From JAVWJP01 sp036638975 (GTDB lineage Bacteria > Bacillota > Clostridia > Oscillospirales > Ruminococcaceae): a stretch of 64,000 bases of DNA. Positions 43,968-51,813 of this stretch are shown here, piece by piece; within the stretch, counting starts at the first letter, position 1, and each line of letters starts with the position of its first letter. The position numbers and the translations under genes are program-made. The stretch lies in assembly GCA_036638975.1 (NCBI GenBank), contig JAVWJP010000007.1:1-64000 (forward strand). The letters are read 5' to 3'. Under the pieces are notes generated by a model. The model worked only from the letters and a program-made list of their open reading frames with translations, was not told the DNA's origin and searched no databases.

Positions 43968-43996
43968 CTATTACATAATAACACTTTTATTGACAA
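43968..43996 (-). promoter_or_regulatory. Candidate promoter of the pit operon
   Basis: On the minus strand TTGTCA (43991-43996) and TAATAG (43968-43973) are 17 bases apart, about 50 bases upstream of the pit start. Confidence 0.4.
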
Positions 43997-44063
43997 ACGA
44001 CAATATTTGAAAAAAGTTTTTTTACAAAAGAATTCTCCCCCGCCAACGGCGGAGCGAGAACTG

Positions 44064-44273
44064 AAGAGCAAGCAAACGACAATATAAAAGCAGAACGTGC
44101 GGTAAAGCCGTTCTGCCTNNNNNNNNNNNNNNNNNNNNNNNNNNNNNNNNNNNNNNNNNNNNNNNNNNNNNNNNNNNNNNNNNNNNNNNNNNNNNNNNNN
44201 NNNNNNNNNNNNNNNNNNAAGAGCAAGCAAACGACAATATAAAAGCAGAACGTGCGGTAAAGCCGTTCTGCCT
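44064..44273. repeat. Exact 55-bp direct repeat flanking a 100-N assembly gap
   Basis: The 55 bases before the gap (44064-44118) are identical to the 55 bases after it (44219-44273), with exactly 100 N between. Equal overlap at contig ends is what a de Bruijn assembler with k=55 leaves, so real missing sequence may be little or a repeat. Left of it, 44040-44052 is a CCGCC-AAC-GGCGG hairpin. The rest of 43920-44281 has no gene. Confidence 0.85.
44245..44271 (-). terminator. Terminator after yitT, duplicated at the gap
   Basis: GCAGAACG (44245-44252) pairs with CGTTCTGC (44264-44271); on the minus strand a short T-rich run follows. An identical copy lies before the gap, inside the 55-bp repeat. 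Confidence 0.6.
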
Positions 44274-44281
44274 TTGTAATG

Positions 44282-45163
44282 CTATATTTTTTCGGTGCCT
44301 ATCCCGCGCCAGCCCTCGCCCAAAATTTCTCCTGCGTCCGCTACCATCATAAATGCATCGGGGTCTGTGTGGAGGACGATTTTTTTAAGAGCAGGGTACT
44401 CGTGGTCGCGCACCGCGCACATAACCATTTCCTGCTCGTTGCCCGAGTATGCTCCGACAGACTTTACAAGTGTGGCGGTTCTGTCCATATCTTTTATTAT
44501 TGCCGCAGTTATGTCGCGCGCACAAGCAGAGCTTATATAAACTATTTTGCCCTTATCAAGCCCATAAATAATCATATCTATCATTTTGGTTGCAGCCAAT
44601 ATTGAGATTAATGCGTACATTGCGCTTTCTACATTTTGGTAAACTACAGCCGCTATAATAATTATTATGCCGTCAAGCACCAAAAGCACCTTACCAAATG
44701 GAAGATGCGGCATTTTGCGTTTTGCAAGGCGACAGAGGATATCGGTGCCGCCTGTGGTGCTGCCGCGCATAAACACAAGCCCCAAGCCCAGCCCGCTTGT
44801 TACGCCGCCAAACATGGCAGCAAGCAGGAGGTTACCCCTGTATGCAGGCAAAAATGCTCCGCAGAGGTCTATAAGCAGTGACATTATAAGTGTCGATTTA
44901 AGCGTAAGGCACGTAAAGCGTTTGCCCAAAAGTTTAAACGAAATAAACAAAAGAGGCACATTTATAAGCATACCGACAGTGCCTATAGGTAGCCCCGTCA
45001 GGTAGTTTATTATGGTGGCAAGCCCTGTTACACCGCCGGGAGCAATGCGGTTAGGCGCTGTAAAAACAGCAACTGAAACACCGTTTAAAAGCCCGCACAG
45101 AATGTCACAGGCTAAGTCCCCCATAAGCTCACGCGGGTTAATGTTCATTTTAAGTTTACGCAT
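44282..45163 (-). CDS. YitT family membrane protein
   Basis: A 293-residue protein with five to six hydrophobic segments in the first 190 residues (NRIAPGGVTGLATIINYLTG is the family hallmark, then GSTTGGTDILCRLAKRK) and a soluble C-terminal DUF2179 domain (AAIIKDMDRTATLVKSVGAY, then HTDPDAFMMVADAGEILGEG). Function of the family is unknown; the DUF2179 domain resembles nucleotide-binding PII-like folds. It starts ten bases after the IMP cyclohydrolase gene and may be read with the purine genes. Confidence 0.9.
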   Translation of the reverse strand: MRKLKMNINPRELMGDLACDILCGLLNGVSVAVFTAPNRIAPGGVTGLATIINYLTGLPIGTVGMLINVPLLFISFKLLGKRFTCLTLKSTLIMSLLIDLCGAFLPAYRGNLLLAAMFGGVTSGLGLGLVFMRGSTTGGTDILCRLAKRKMPHLPFGKVLLVLDGIIIIIAAVVYQNVESAMYALISILAATKMIDMIIYGLDKGKIVYISSACARDITAAIIKDMDRTATLVKSVGAYSGNEQEMVMCAVRDHEYPALKKIVLHTDPDAFMMVADAGEILGEGWRGIGTEKI

Positions 45164-45173
45164 ATCTTGCCCC

Positions 45174-45887
45174 TTAGCAGTTTTTATTTTTAATTATGGT
45201 TTGTGTTTCTCCGCCGGTTACATTAATATATCTTACAAAAAGAGAAACCTTGTTTGCTTCATTAAGGCTATGCCAAATTTCATCTGTAAATTCATCTATG
45301 TCACCTCTTATTAAAACAGCGGTAGGTTCACCCTCAAATGACGGAATAGGCTCGCCATTGCAGCGGTAGGTATGCAAAAAATGCCCCTGTCCCGCTATAG
45401 GATTTTCGTATTCGTAAAAAAAGCGCTGTGTCCCCGCGCTGTCACCCTGTGCGCTTTTTAGTATTGAAAGCTTGTATGCAAAGCCTGCCATTACAGCGGA
45501 TATCCGCGGTGTGAAGTTTGGAGCGTCAGGCTCGAAGCTGCGTGTACGCAATGCTTCCTCAAAGCTTTTTTCACTTACAAAAGCATCATATATTGTGTCG
45601 GTTTGGTCGCCGTTTGTAACTATAGTGGTAGTGTCACTGCCTTTTTTAAACACGCGCACAGGTGAATATATTATAAGAGATGGGTCTGTAAGCTTAGCAG
45701 GGTTGTATGCCTCGGTGCGTATGCCCTCGCCGTTCTGGGTAAAAACGCGGTTGCGGCTGTTCTCGCTGCGCCCCATTATAAAGTACGTTAAAACAGCGTG
45801 CTCCCCGTCGCTGTGCCGTCCTGCGATTATCCCGCGACCGGGGTAAGAATTGTTTTTAAGCAGCTCGGTTATTTTTTGCAGCGGCAT
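45174..45887 (-). CDS. PurO-type IMP cyclohydrolase
   Basis: A 237-residue protein resembling the IMP cyclohydrolase PurO first described in archaea, which closes the ring of FAICAR to IMP. Family features are the N-terminal NSYPGRGIIAGRHSDG, YFIMGRSENSRNRVF and a mid-protein YDAFVSEKSFEEALRTRSFEPD followed by TPRISA. It takes the place of the cyclohydrolase half of PurH after purN. No AICAR transformylase or purD gene is in the window, so those steps must be encoded elsewhere. AAAGGGA lies nine bases before the ATG. Confidence 0.82.
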   Translation of the reverse strand: MPLQKITELLKNNSYPGRGIIAGRHSDGEHAVLTYFIMGRSENSRNRVFTQNGEGIRTEAYNPAKLTDPSLIIYSPVRVFKKGSDTTTIVTNGDQTDTIYDAFVSEKSFEEALRTRSFEPDAPNFTPRISAVMAGFAYKLSILKSAQGDSAGTQRFFYEYENPIAGQGHFLHTYRCNGEPIPSFEGEPTAVLIRGDIDEFTDEIWHSLNEANKVSLFVRYINVTGGETQTIIKNKNC

Positions 45888-45967
45888 AACATCATTCCCT
45901 TTACTATGTATTTTTTTGGTGATTTTATACAGATTGTTTTAAAATTTTGGCACGGCAAGATATCTTT

Positions 45968-46561
45968 TTAAATTTCGTGACGAATAAATGCTGTCACCGC
46001 TTTAGGAAGAAGCTCCCATTCTGCTTGCTCCATAACGCGGCGCTGTAGACTTTGCGCTGTGTCGTTTGGCAAAACGTCCACCGCTTTTTGCATGATGATT
46101 TCGCCGCCGTCCACAACATTTGTTACAAAATGTACGGTAGCGCCGCTTACCTTAACGCCCTTTTTAAGTGCTGCCTCGTGCACTCGCAGACCATAAAAGC
46201 CGTCACCGCAAAATGCGGGTATAAGCGAGGGGTGCACATTTATAATGCGGCGTTTGTAGGCATTTAGGGTTTCGTTACCTAAAATGCAAAGAAAGCCCGC
46301 CAGCACGACAAGACCTATATCCTGCCGTGTCAGTGCGCTTAAAAGCGCTTTGTCATATTCTGCGGCGTCAGCAAACTTTTTGCGCTCTAAAACAGCTGTA
46401 TCTACCCCGTACGCTTTTGCCCGCTCTAGGGCATAGGCTGTGGGCGAGGACGAGAGCACCAGAGATATTTTGCCGCCGTCAAGCTCACCGCGTTTTTCGG
46501 CATCTAACAGTGCCTGTAGGTTTGTGCCTCCGCCGGATACCAAAACTGCAATATTCAGCAT
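45968..46561 (-). CDS. purN: Phosphoribosylglycinamide formyltransferase
   Basis: A 198-residue enzyme adding a formyl group from 10-formyl-THF to GAR. The start NIAVLVSGGGTNLQALLDA, the active-site region INVHPSLIPAF (Asn, His) and the late GATVHFVTNVVDGGEII with catalytic Asp are present. The ATG at 46561 was chosen because the conserved MLNIAVLVSGGG begins there; it overlaps purM by seven bases. An upstream extension of the frame lies inside purM. Confidence 0.95.
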   Translation of the reverse strand: MLNIAVLVSGGGTNLQALLDAEKRGELDGGKISLVLSSSPTAYALERAKAYGVDTAVLERKKFADAAEYDKALLSALTRQDIGLVVLAGFLCILGNETLNAYKRRIINVHPSLIPAFCGDGFYGLRVHEAALKKGVKVSGATVHFVTNVVDGGEIIMQKAVDVLPNDTAQSLQRRVMEQAEWELLPKAVTAFIRHEI

Positions 46562-47598
46562 ATCCTCACAGCTTTTTCGCCATTCTTTACTTCCCCTAAA
46601 TAATACGCTGTTTCGCCACATTTTGCAAGCGTGTCAAGGGCTGTCTGCGCTTCGTCCCTTGCAACGACAACGCACATACCAACGCCCATGTTAAAGGTGT
46701 TGAACATATCACGCTCGGGTATATTGCCCACCTGCGCCATAAGCCTAAAAATGGGCAGAATGTTTACTGCGCTGCGCTGTATAACAGCGGTTTTTCCTTC
46801 GGGCAGAGCGCGCGGAATGTTCTCGTAAAAGCCGCCCCCCGTGATGTGCGAAACGGCTTTTACTGTAACCTTTTGTGCCAAAGCCAATATAGCTTTAACA
46901 TATATTTTTGTCGGTGTAAGCAGTGTTTCGCCCAGTCCCGCGCCCAGCTCGTCTGCATATGCGTTAAGGTCGCAATTATTTTCAAGCCCAAATATTTTGC
47001 GCACAAGACTAAAGCCGTTTGAGTGTACACCGGACGAAGCCAGTGCCAATATAATATCGCCATCGGCTATTTTAGTGTTGTCAAAAAGCTTGCTTTTATC
47101 TACTACGCCAACCGAGAAGCCTGCCAAGTCGTACTCGTCCTCGGGGTAAAACCCCGGCATTTCGGCAGTTTCTCCGCCGACAAGTGCACAGCCTGCCTGC
47201 ACACAGCCCTCTGCAATACCCGCCACTATTTCTGCAATTTTTTCGGGTGTATTTTTGCCGCAGGCAATGTAGTCTAAAAATTGCAGGGGCTTTGCGCCGC
47301 AGCAAATAATGTCGTTTACGCACATGGCAACGCAGTCTATGCCGACGGTATCGTGCTTATCAAGTAAAAAAGCAAGCCGCAGCTTTGTGCCTACGCCGTC
47401 TGTGCCGGAAACTAAAATTGGCTTTGCAATACCGTCTAAATCAAGCTCGTACAGCCCGCCAAAGCCGCCTATGCCGGAAATTACGCCGGGTGTAACTGTG
47501 CGTGCAACATGGCGTTTCATAAGCTCCACTGCTTTATAGCCGGCGGTTACGTCTACACCTGCCGACTTGTAAGAGTCGCTAAAGCTTTTTTCAGTCAT
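46555..47598 (-). CDS. purM: Phosphoribosylformylglycinamidine cyclo-ligase (AIR synthetase)
   Basis: A 347-residue ATP-dependent enzyme closing the imidazole ring (FGAM to AIR). Signatures: SYKSAGVDVTAGYKAVELMK at the N-terminus, VSGTDGVGTKLRLAFLLDKH, and ALVGGETAEMPGFY. ATG at 47598 overlaps the purF stop by four bases, so translation is coupled. Confidence 0.96.
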   Translation of the reverse strand: MTEKSFSDSYKSAGVDVTAGYKAVELMKRHVARTVTPGVISGIGGFGGLYELDLDGIAKPILVSGTDGVGTKLRLAFLLDKHDTVGIDCVAMCVNDIICCGAKPLQFLDYIACGKNTPEKIAEIVAGIAEGCVQAGCALVGGETAEMPGFYPEDEYDLAGFSVGVVDKSKLFDNTKIADGDIILALASSGVHSNGFSLVRKIFGLENNCDLNAYADELGAGLGETLLTPTKIYVKAILALAQKVTVKAVSHITGGGFYENIPRALPEGKTAVIQRSAVNILPIFRLMAQVGNIPERDMFNTFNMGVGMCVVVARDEAQTALDTLAKCGETAYYLGEVKNGEKAVRIC

Positions 47599-49031
47599 TG
47601 TTTTTCCTCACAATCGCAGTTTATTTTTTGTTCAAACCTGCTTTTGGGCATTTCTGCGGGTACATCTATAGGATATTTCCCATCAAAGCAAGCCACACAG
47701 AAGTCGCAGCTTGCACCCTCCGCTACTTTTTTGACATTTTCTACGCTTAAAAAACCTAAGCTGTCTACGCCTATCTCTTTTGCTATTTCGTCCATGCTCA
47801 TGCGGCAGGCTATAAGCTTGTCGCGGCTGTCAATATCTGTGCCGAAATAACAAGGGTTTAAAAATGGGGGAGATGAAACGCGCATATGCACTTCTGTTGC
47901 TCCAGCATCGCGCAGTAGCGTTACTATTTTTTCGCTGGTGGTACCGCGCACTATCGAATCATCAATTAAGACAACACGTTTGCCCGCCACATTTGCCGCA
48001 AGTGCATTAAGCTTAATGCGCACAGCCCGTTCGCGCATTGCCTGTGTAGGCTGTATAAAAGTGCGCCCGACATAGCGGTTTTTTATAAAGCCTATGCCAT
48101 ATGGTATTCCCGATTGCTTTGAGTAGCCCATAGCGGCATCAAGACCCGAATCGGGCACTCCTACAACAATATCTGCCTGTACAGGGTGTTCGAGAGCCAA
48201 ATAAGAGCCTGCTCTCTGCCGCGCAAGGTGAACCGAAGCACCTTCGATTACGGAATCGGGTCTTGCAAAGTAGACAAATTCAAAAACACACATTGCTGTT
48301 TTTTGCCCGCAGTGTGTGCGCAGACTGCGCAGTACACCGTTTTCTATCACAACAATTTCGCCCGCTTCTACGTCGCGCACATAAGCCGCTCCCAGGGAAT
48401 CGAGCGCGCAGGTTTCGCTTGCAAATATATAGCTATCACCAAGCTTACCTATAACAAGAGGGCGAAAGCCCTGTGGGTCGCGCACGGCTATAAGCTTTTT
48501 TGGTGACATTATAACAAGTGAATATGCCCCTTTTAGCTCTGTCATTGCGCTTTCTATAGCGTTTTCTATGCTGGGTGAATTGATGCGGGCGCGTGTTATC
48601 ATGTACGCTATTACCTCGGTGTCGTTTGTCGTGTGGAATATAGCTCCGTCAAGCTCTAAGCGCTCGCGCAATTCTTGTGCGTTTACGAGGCTGCCGTTAT
48701 GCGCAAGTGCCATTACGCCTTTTATGTGGCGCACAACAAGCGGCTGTGCATTTGTGCGGCTTGCCCCGCCTGTTGTAGAGTATCGAACGTGTCCAACTGC
48801 CATTTGTCCCTGTCCCAGCTTATCTAAAGCTTCCTTGTTAAAAACCTCCGGCACAAGCCCTACATCTTTATGAGAGCTTATTATTCCGTTGTCATTCACT
48901 GCAATTCCGCAGCTCTCCTGCCCGCGGTGCTGCAAAGCATAAAGCGCATAGTAGGCACTGACTGCAACATCGGCGGTTTTAGGCTCGTATATGCCAAAAA
49001 CTCCGCATTCCTCGTGTATATTGTCAAACAT
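47595..49031 (-). CDS. purF: Amidophosphoribosyltransferase
   Basis: A 478-residue enzyme committing PRPP to purine synthesis. The short propeptide MFDNIHEE precedes the catalytic Cys9 (ECGVFG), as in B. subtilis-type PurF. The glutaminase domain includes QHRGQESCGIAV; the PRPP motif is VVLIDDSIVRGTTSEK. C-terminal cysteines (YFGTDI nearby, later SCDFCVACF) fit the Fe-S-containing type. It starts just after purC (one-base gap). Confidence 0.96.
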   Translation of the reverse strand: MFDNIHEECGVFGIYEPKTADVAVSAYYALYALQHRGQESCGIAVNDNGIISSHKDVGLVPEVFNKEALDKLGQGQMAVGHVRYSTTGGASRTNAQPLVVRHIKGVMALAHNGSLVNAQELRERLELDGAIFHTTNDTEVIAYMITRARINSPSIENAIESAMTELKGAYSLVIMSPKKLIAVRDPQGFRPLVIGKLGDSYIFASETCALDSLGAAYVRDVEAGEIVVIENGVLRSLRTHCGQKTAMCVFEFVYFARPDSVIEGASVHLARQRAGSYLALEHPVQADIVVGVPDSGLDAAMGYSKQSGIPYGIGFIKNRYVGRTFIQPTQAMRERAVRIKLNALAANVAGKRVVLIDDSIVRGTTSEKIVTLLRDAGATEVHMRVSSPPFLNPCYFGTDIDSRDKLIACRMSMDEIAKEIGVDSLGFLSVENVKKVAEGASCDFCVACFDGKYPIDVPAEMPKSRFEQKINCDCEEKQ

Positions 49032-49032
49032 A

Positions 49033-49743
49033 TTATTCTCCCAAAAGACGCTTCATAACCTCGTGATAAGCGTCCTCTACGCCGCCCATGTCGCGTCTAA
49101 AGCGGTCTTTATCAAGCTTTTCGTGCGTGGTGCTGTCCCAAAAGCGGCAGGTATCGGGCGATATTTCGTCCGCCAGTACTATAGTGCCATCAGAGGTTTT
49201 ACCAAATTCAAGCTTAAAATCTATAAGCTCTATCCCGAGGTCCTTTAAATATTCTGTTAGGATATCGTTTATTTTAAGCGAATATTCCGCAATTAAATCA
49301 AGCTCTGCTTTTGTGCAGTATTCCATCGCCATTATGTGATATTCGTTTACCATAGGGTCGCCCAGTGCATCGTCCTTATAGCTGTATTCTAAGACGGTTT
49401 TTTTCATGCGAACGCCTTCTTCAAGCCCCAGGCGCTTTGCCAGCGAGCCGGCGGCAATATTGCGCACAATAACCTCAAGCGGAACAATGCTTACTTTTTT
49501 AACTAAGGTTTCGCGCTCCGAAAGCTCCTCTACAAAATGGGTGGGAATACCCTTAGCCATAAGAAGCTTCATAAGGTGGTTTGTAACACGGTTGTTTATG
49601 ACGCCCTTGCCTGTAATGGTGCCCTTTTTAAGACCGTTAAAGGCAGTTGCATCGTCTTTATAATCTACAATATAAAGCTCGGGGTCCTCTGTTGTATAAA
49701 CTTTTTTTGCTTTGCCCTCGTAAACCATTGCTCTCTTTTCCAT
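49033..49743 (-). CDS. purC: Phosphoribosylaminoimidazole-succinocarboxamide synthase (SAICAR synthase)
   Basis: A 236-residue ligase joining CAIR and aspartate. Signatures: VYEGKAKKVYTTEDPELYIV near the start, IPLEVIVRN-like VPLEVIVRNIAAGSLAKR, and LIDFKLEFG followed by LADEISPDTCRFWD. The ATG at 49743 has AAGGA eleven bases upstream; an ATG five codons later is an alternative start. The leader immediately upstream is a 73-76 bp tandem repeat interrupted by assembly gaps, between this gene and purE. Confidence 0.95.
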   Translation of the reverse strand: MEKRAMVYEGKAKKVYTTEDPELYIVDYKDDATAFNGLKKGTITGKGVINNRVTNHLMKLLMAKGIPTHFVEELSERETLVKKVSIVPLEVIVRNIAAGSLAKRLGLEEGVRMKKTVLEYSYKDDALGDPMVNEYHIMAMEYCTKAELDLIAEYSLKINDILTEYLKDLGIELIDFKLEFGKTSDGTIVLADEISPDTCRFWDSTTHEKLDKDRFRRDMGGVEDAYHEVMKRLLGE

Positions 49744-49753
49744 GTTGCTTACC

Positions 49754-50302
49754 GTCCTTATTTTTTATTTTGATAATTATTATTTTTTNNNNNNNNNNNN
49801 NNNNNNNNNNNNNNNNNNNNNNNNNNNNNNNNNNNNNNNNNNNNNNNNNNNNNNNNNNNNNNNNNNNNNNNNNNNNNNNNNNNNNNNNTCTTTTCCATGT
49901 TGCTTACCGTCCTTATTTTTTATTTTGATAATTATTATTTTTTTATTGCCTTACCGCCTGCGNNNNNNNNNNNNNNNNNNNNNNNNNNNNNNNNNNNNNN
50001 NNNNNNNNNNNNNNNNNNNNNNNNNNNNNNNNNNNNNNNNNNNNNNNNNNNNNNNNNNNNNNGCGGAAATGCGGGTTGAGATTTGTCCTTATTTTTTATT
50101 TTGATAATTATTATTTTACTGCCTTACCGCCTGCGGCGGAAATGCGAGTTGAGATTTGTCCTTATTTTTTATTTTGATAATTATTATTTTTTTATTGCCT
50201 TACCGCCTGCGGCGGAAATGCGGGTTGAGATTTGTCCTTATTTTTTATTTTGATAATTATTATTTTTTATTGCCTTACCGCCTGCGGCGGAAATGCGGGT
50301 TG
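49754..50302. repeat. 73-76 bp tandem repeat array with two 100-N gaps, between purE and purC
   Basis: Units start at about 49754, 49909, 50085, 50158 and 50234, each carrying GTCCTTATTTTTTATTTTG, then TGATAATTATTATTTT, then CCGCCTGCGGCGG and GCGGGTTGAG. Complete units are 73 bp (50085-50157) and 76 bp (50158-50233), differing in T-run length. Gap 49789-49888 is flanked by the same 55 bases on both sides (49734-49788, 49889-49943), and gap 49963-50062 joins GCG to GCGGAAAT exactly as inside a unit, so copy number is unresolved. The CCGCC/GGCGG core can form a hairpin in each unit. Confidence 0.9.
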
Positions 50303-50329
50303 AGCTGTTGCAGAAAAGCGGGTTGAGCC

Positions 50330-50830
50330 CTAAGCGTTAAGCAGGCTTTGCAGCTTTTCGTCCTTGGCAAGTACTTCATCTGTCATACTTTGGCGCTTTT
50401 TCATAAGCTTTTCAGCGAGCTCGTTGTCCTCTACGGATAGTATCTCTGCGGCAAGTATGGCGGCGTTTTCTGCACCGTCTATTGCAACTGTTGCAACGGG
50501 TATTCCCGAGGGCATTTGTACGGTTGAAAGCAGTGCATCAAGCCCGTCAAGTACCGATGCTTTTATGGGAATGCCTATGACCGGAAGTGTTGTGTGCGCT
50601 GCCATAACTCCGGCAAGGTGTGCCGCCTTACCTGCTGCCGCAATTATTACCCCAAAGCCGTTTGTCCGCGCCGCGCCCGCAAATGCGCACGCCTCTTTTG
50701 GTGTGCGGTGTGCGCTCATAACATGAGCCTCTGTTTCAATGCCAAAGCCGCGCAAGGTGTCTATAGCGCGTTGGACTACAGGCAAATCGCTGTCGCTTCC
50801 CATTATTACAGCTACTTTTTTTATACCCAT
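50330..50830 (-). CDS. purE: N5-carboxyaminoimidazole ribonucleotide mutase
   Basis: A 166-residue enzyme converting N5-CAIR to CAIR. It opens VAVIMGSDSDLPVVQRAID and contains VMSAHRTPKEACAFA with the catalytic His and Arg, and GVIIAAAGKAAHLAGVMA. The ATG at 50830 is preferred; a GTG at 50842 lies almost on the AAAGGAG site. It is the first gene of the purine operon purE-purC-purF-purM-purN-PurO-yitT, with a good promoter upstream. purK is not seen. Confidence 0.95.
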   Translation of the reverse strand: MGIKKVAVIMGSDSDLPVVQRAIDTLRGFGIETEAHVMSAHRTPKEACAFAGAARTNGFGVIIAAAGKAAHLAGVMAAHTTLPVIGIPIKASVLDGLDALLSTVQMPSGIPVATVAIDGAENAAILAAEILSVEDNELAEKLMKKRQSMTDEVLAKDEKLQSLLNA

Positions 50831-50887
50831 TATGTAAAACACTCTCCTTTATTTTTAACGCCGACCTTAAAAACATATCATATAAAA

Positions 50888-50915
50888 ATTGTACCACACA
50901 GGGCGGTAATTTCAA
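50888..50915 (-). promoter_or_regulatory. Sigma-A promoter of the purine operon
   Basis: On the minus strand TTGAAA (50910-50915) and TACAAT (50888-50893) are 16 bases apart with an extended TGG before the -10. The leader to purE is only about 55 bases, too short for a purine riboswitch. Confidence 0.7.
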
Positions 50916-51278
50916 TTAAACTTTGCGCATTTTTTTTAACTTTGTAGACAAGACGTAAGAGTGAGGCTTGTTGTGTTGCAAAATTATGCAAAAAAACCGC
51001 TGGTAATACTTCGTTCTTTTAAAACTGTCACAGATAGTTTTATTTTGCTTTCCAATAATTATCATAGCCTTTTGCAGGCTTTTGCTTTATAATTGGAGGA
51101 GGGCAAAATATTAATGTCTTTTGGGTAAATTAATTAAAGCAGAGCTATGCAAGAATTTATGCTGTTTTGTGCACTGATTAATTATAGGCAAGTTAAGGCG
51201 CTTTGCAATGCCTTTAATTTATTAGCGCCGAGTAGATTTAGCATAAAATAACATGGCGAAGAAAGTGCGGTGTAGCGG
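50916..51278. other. Divergent intergenic region before the second ECF sigma gene
   Basis: No sizeable gene. On the plus strand a very strong GGAGGAGGG (51095-51103) is followed ten bases later by ATG with only three more codons before TAA (51114-51128). A GGCGC/GCGCC inverted repeat spans about 51198-51231. Confidence 0.4.
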
Positions 51279-51809
51279 TTGACTGTAGATTTACAGGCGG
51301 TAAGCATGGCAAAAGCTGGCAACGTCGAGAGCTTCTCGCTGATTTACGAGCAAGTTAAGGACGAGCTTTACAAGTATGCGCTTTATACCTTGGGGAATTC
51401 TCACGATGCCGAGGATGCGGTGGCGGATACCTTTGTTGAGGCATTTAAAGGTATATCAAATTTACGAGATGAAGCTGCATTTAAATCGTGGATATTCCGT
51501 ATACTTTCGGTGCGTATGAAGCGTAAAATTTCGGACATTATAAGGCGCAAGAATACAGTTAATATAGATGACTTTTTGGGAGATTTTGTCGCTGAAACAG
51601 ATATTGAGCGTGAAACCTCTGACAAAGTGGTGGTGATTGGCGCTTTGGGCAGGCTAAGCAATGACGAACGCATGATAGTCGTGCTTTCGGCGGTGCAGGG
51701 CTATACCACAAAAGAAATAGCCGAGATGCTGGGCTGTCCGCAGGGAACAATAAGCTCAAAACTACATAGGTCACTTATAAAAATGCGTAAAATGATAGAA
51801 GTGGGGTGA
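51279..51809 (+). CDS. ECF-type RNA polymerase sigma factor (second)
   Basis: A 176-residue sigma-70 family protein. Region 2: LIYEQVKDELYKYALYTLGN then SHDAEDAVADTFVEAFKGI and AFKSWIFRILSVRMKRKISD. Region 4: LSNDERMIVVLSAVQGYTT, KEIAEMLGCPQGTISSKLHR. It lacks region 3. The start may be TTG at 51279 or ATG at 51306; the longer one restores the usual family N-terminus. The gene that follows after four bases encodes a membrane protein with a cytosolic N-terminus, a likely anti-sigma factor. Confidence 0.93.
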   Translation: MTVDLQAVSMAKAGNVESFSLIYEQVKDELYKYALYTLGNSHDAEDAVADTFVEAFKGISNLRDEAAFKSWIFRILSVRMKRKISDIIRRKNTVNIDDFLGDFVAETDIERETSDKVVVIGALGRLSNDERMIVVLSAVQGYTTKEIAEMLGCPQGTISSKLHRSLIKMRKMIEVG

Positions 51810-51813
51810 GATA

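Noticed and set aside
43958..44237. Frames that cross the N gap at 44119-44218
   Set aside because: They run through undetermined bases and a duplicated terminator; no coding evidence.
45968..46621. Longer purN starting at 46621
   Set aside because: The extra 20 residues lie inside purM, lack a ribosome site, and the conserved PurN N-terminus begins at the ATG at 46561.
49754..50302. Possible CRISPR array
   Set aside because: The whole 73-76 bp unit repeats, there are no unique spacers of constant size and no cas genes.
50831..50915. Purine riboswitch upstream of purE
   Set aside because: The leader from the predicted promoter to purE is only about 55 bases and lacks the purine riboswitch core.
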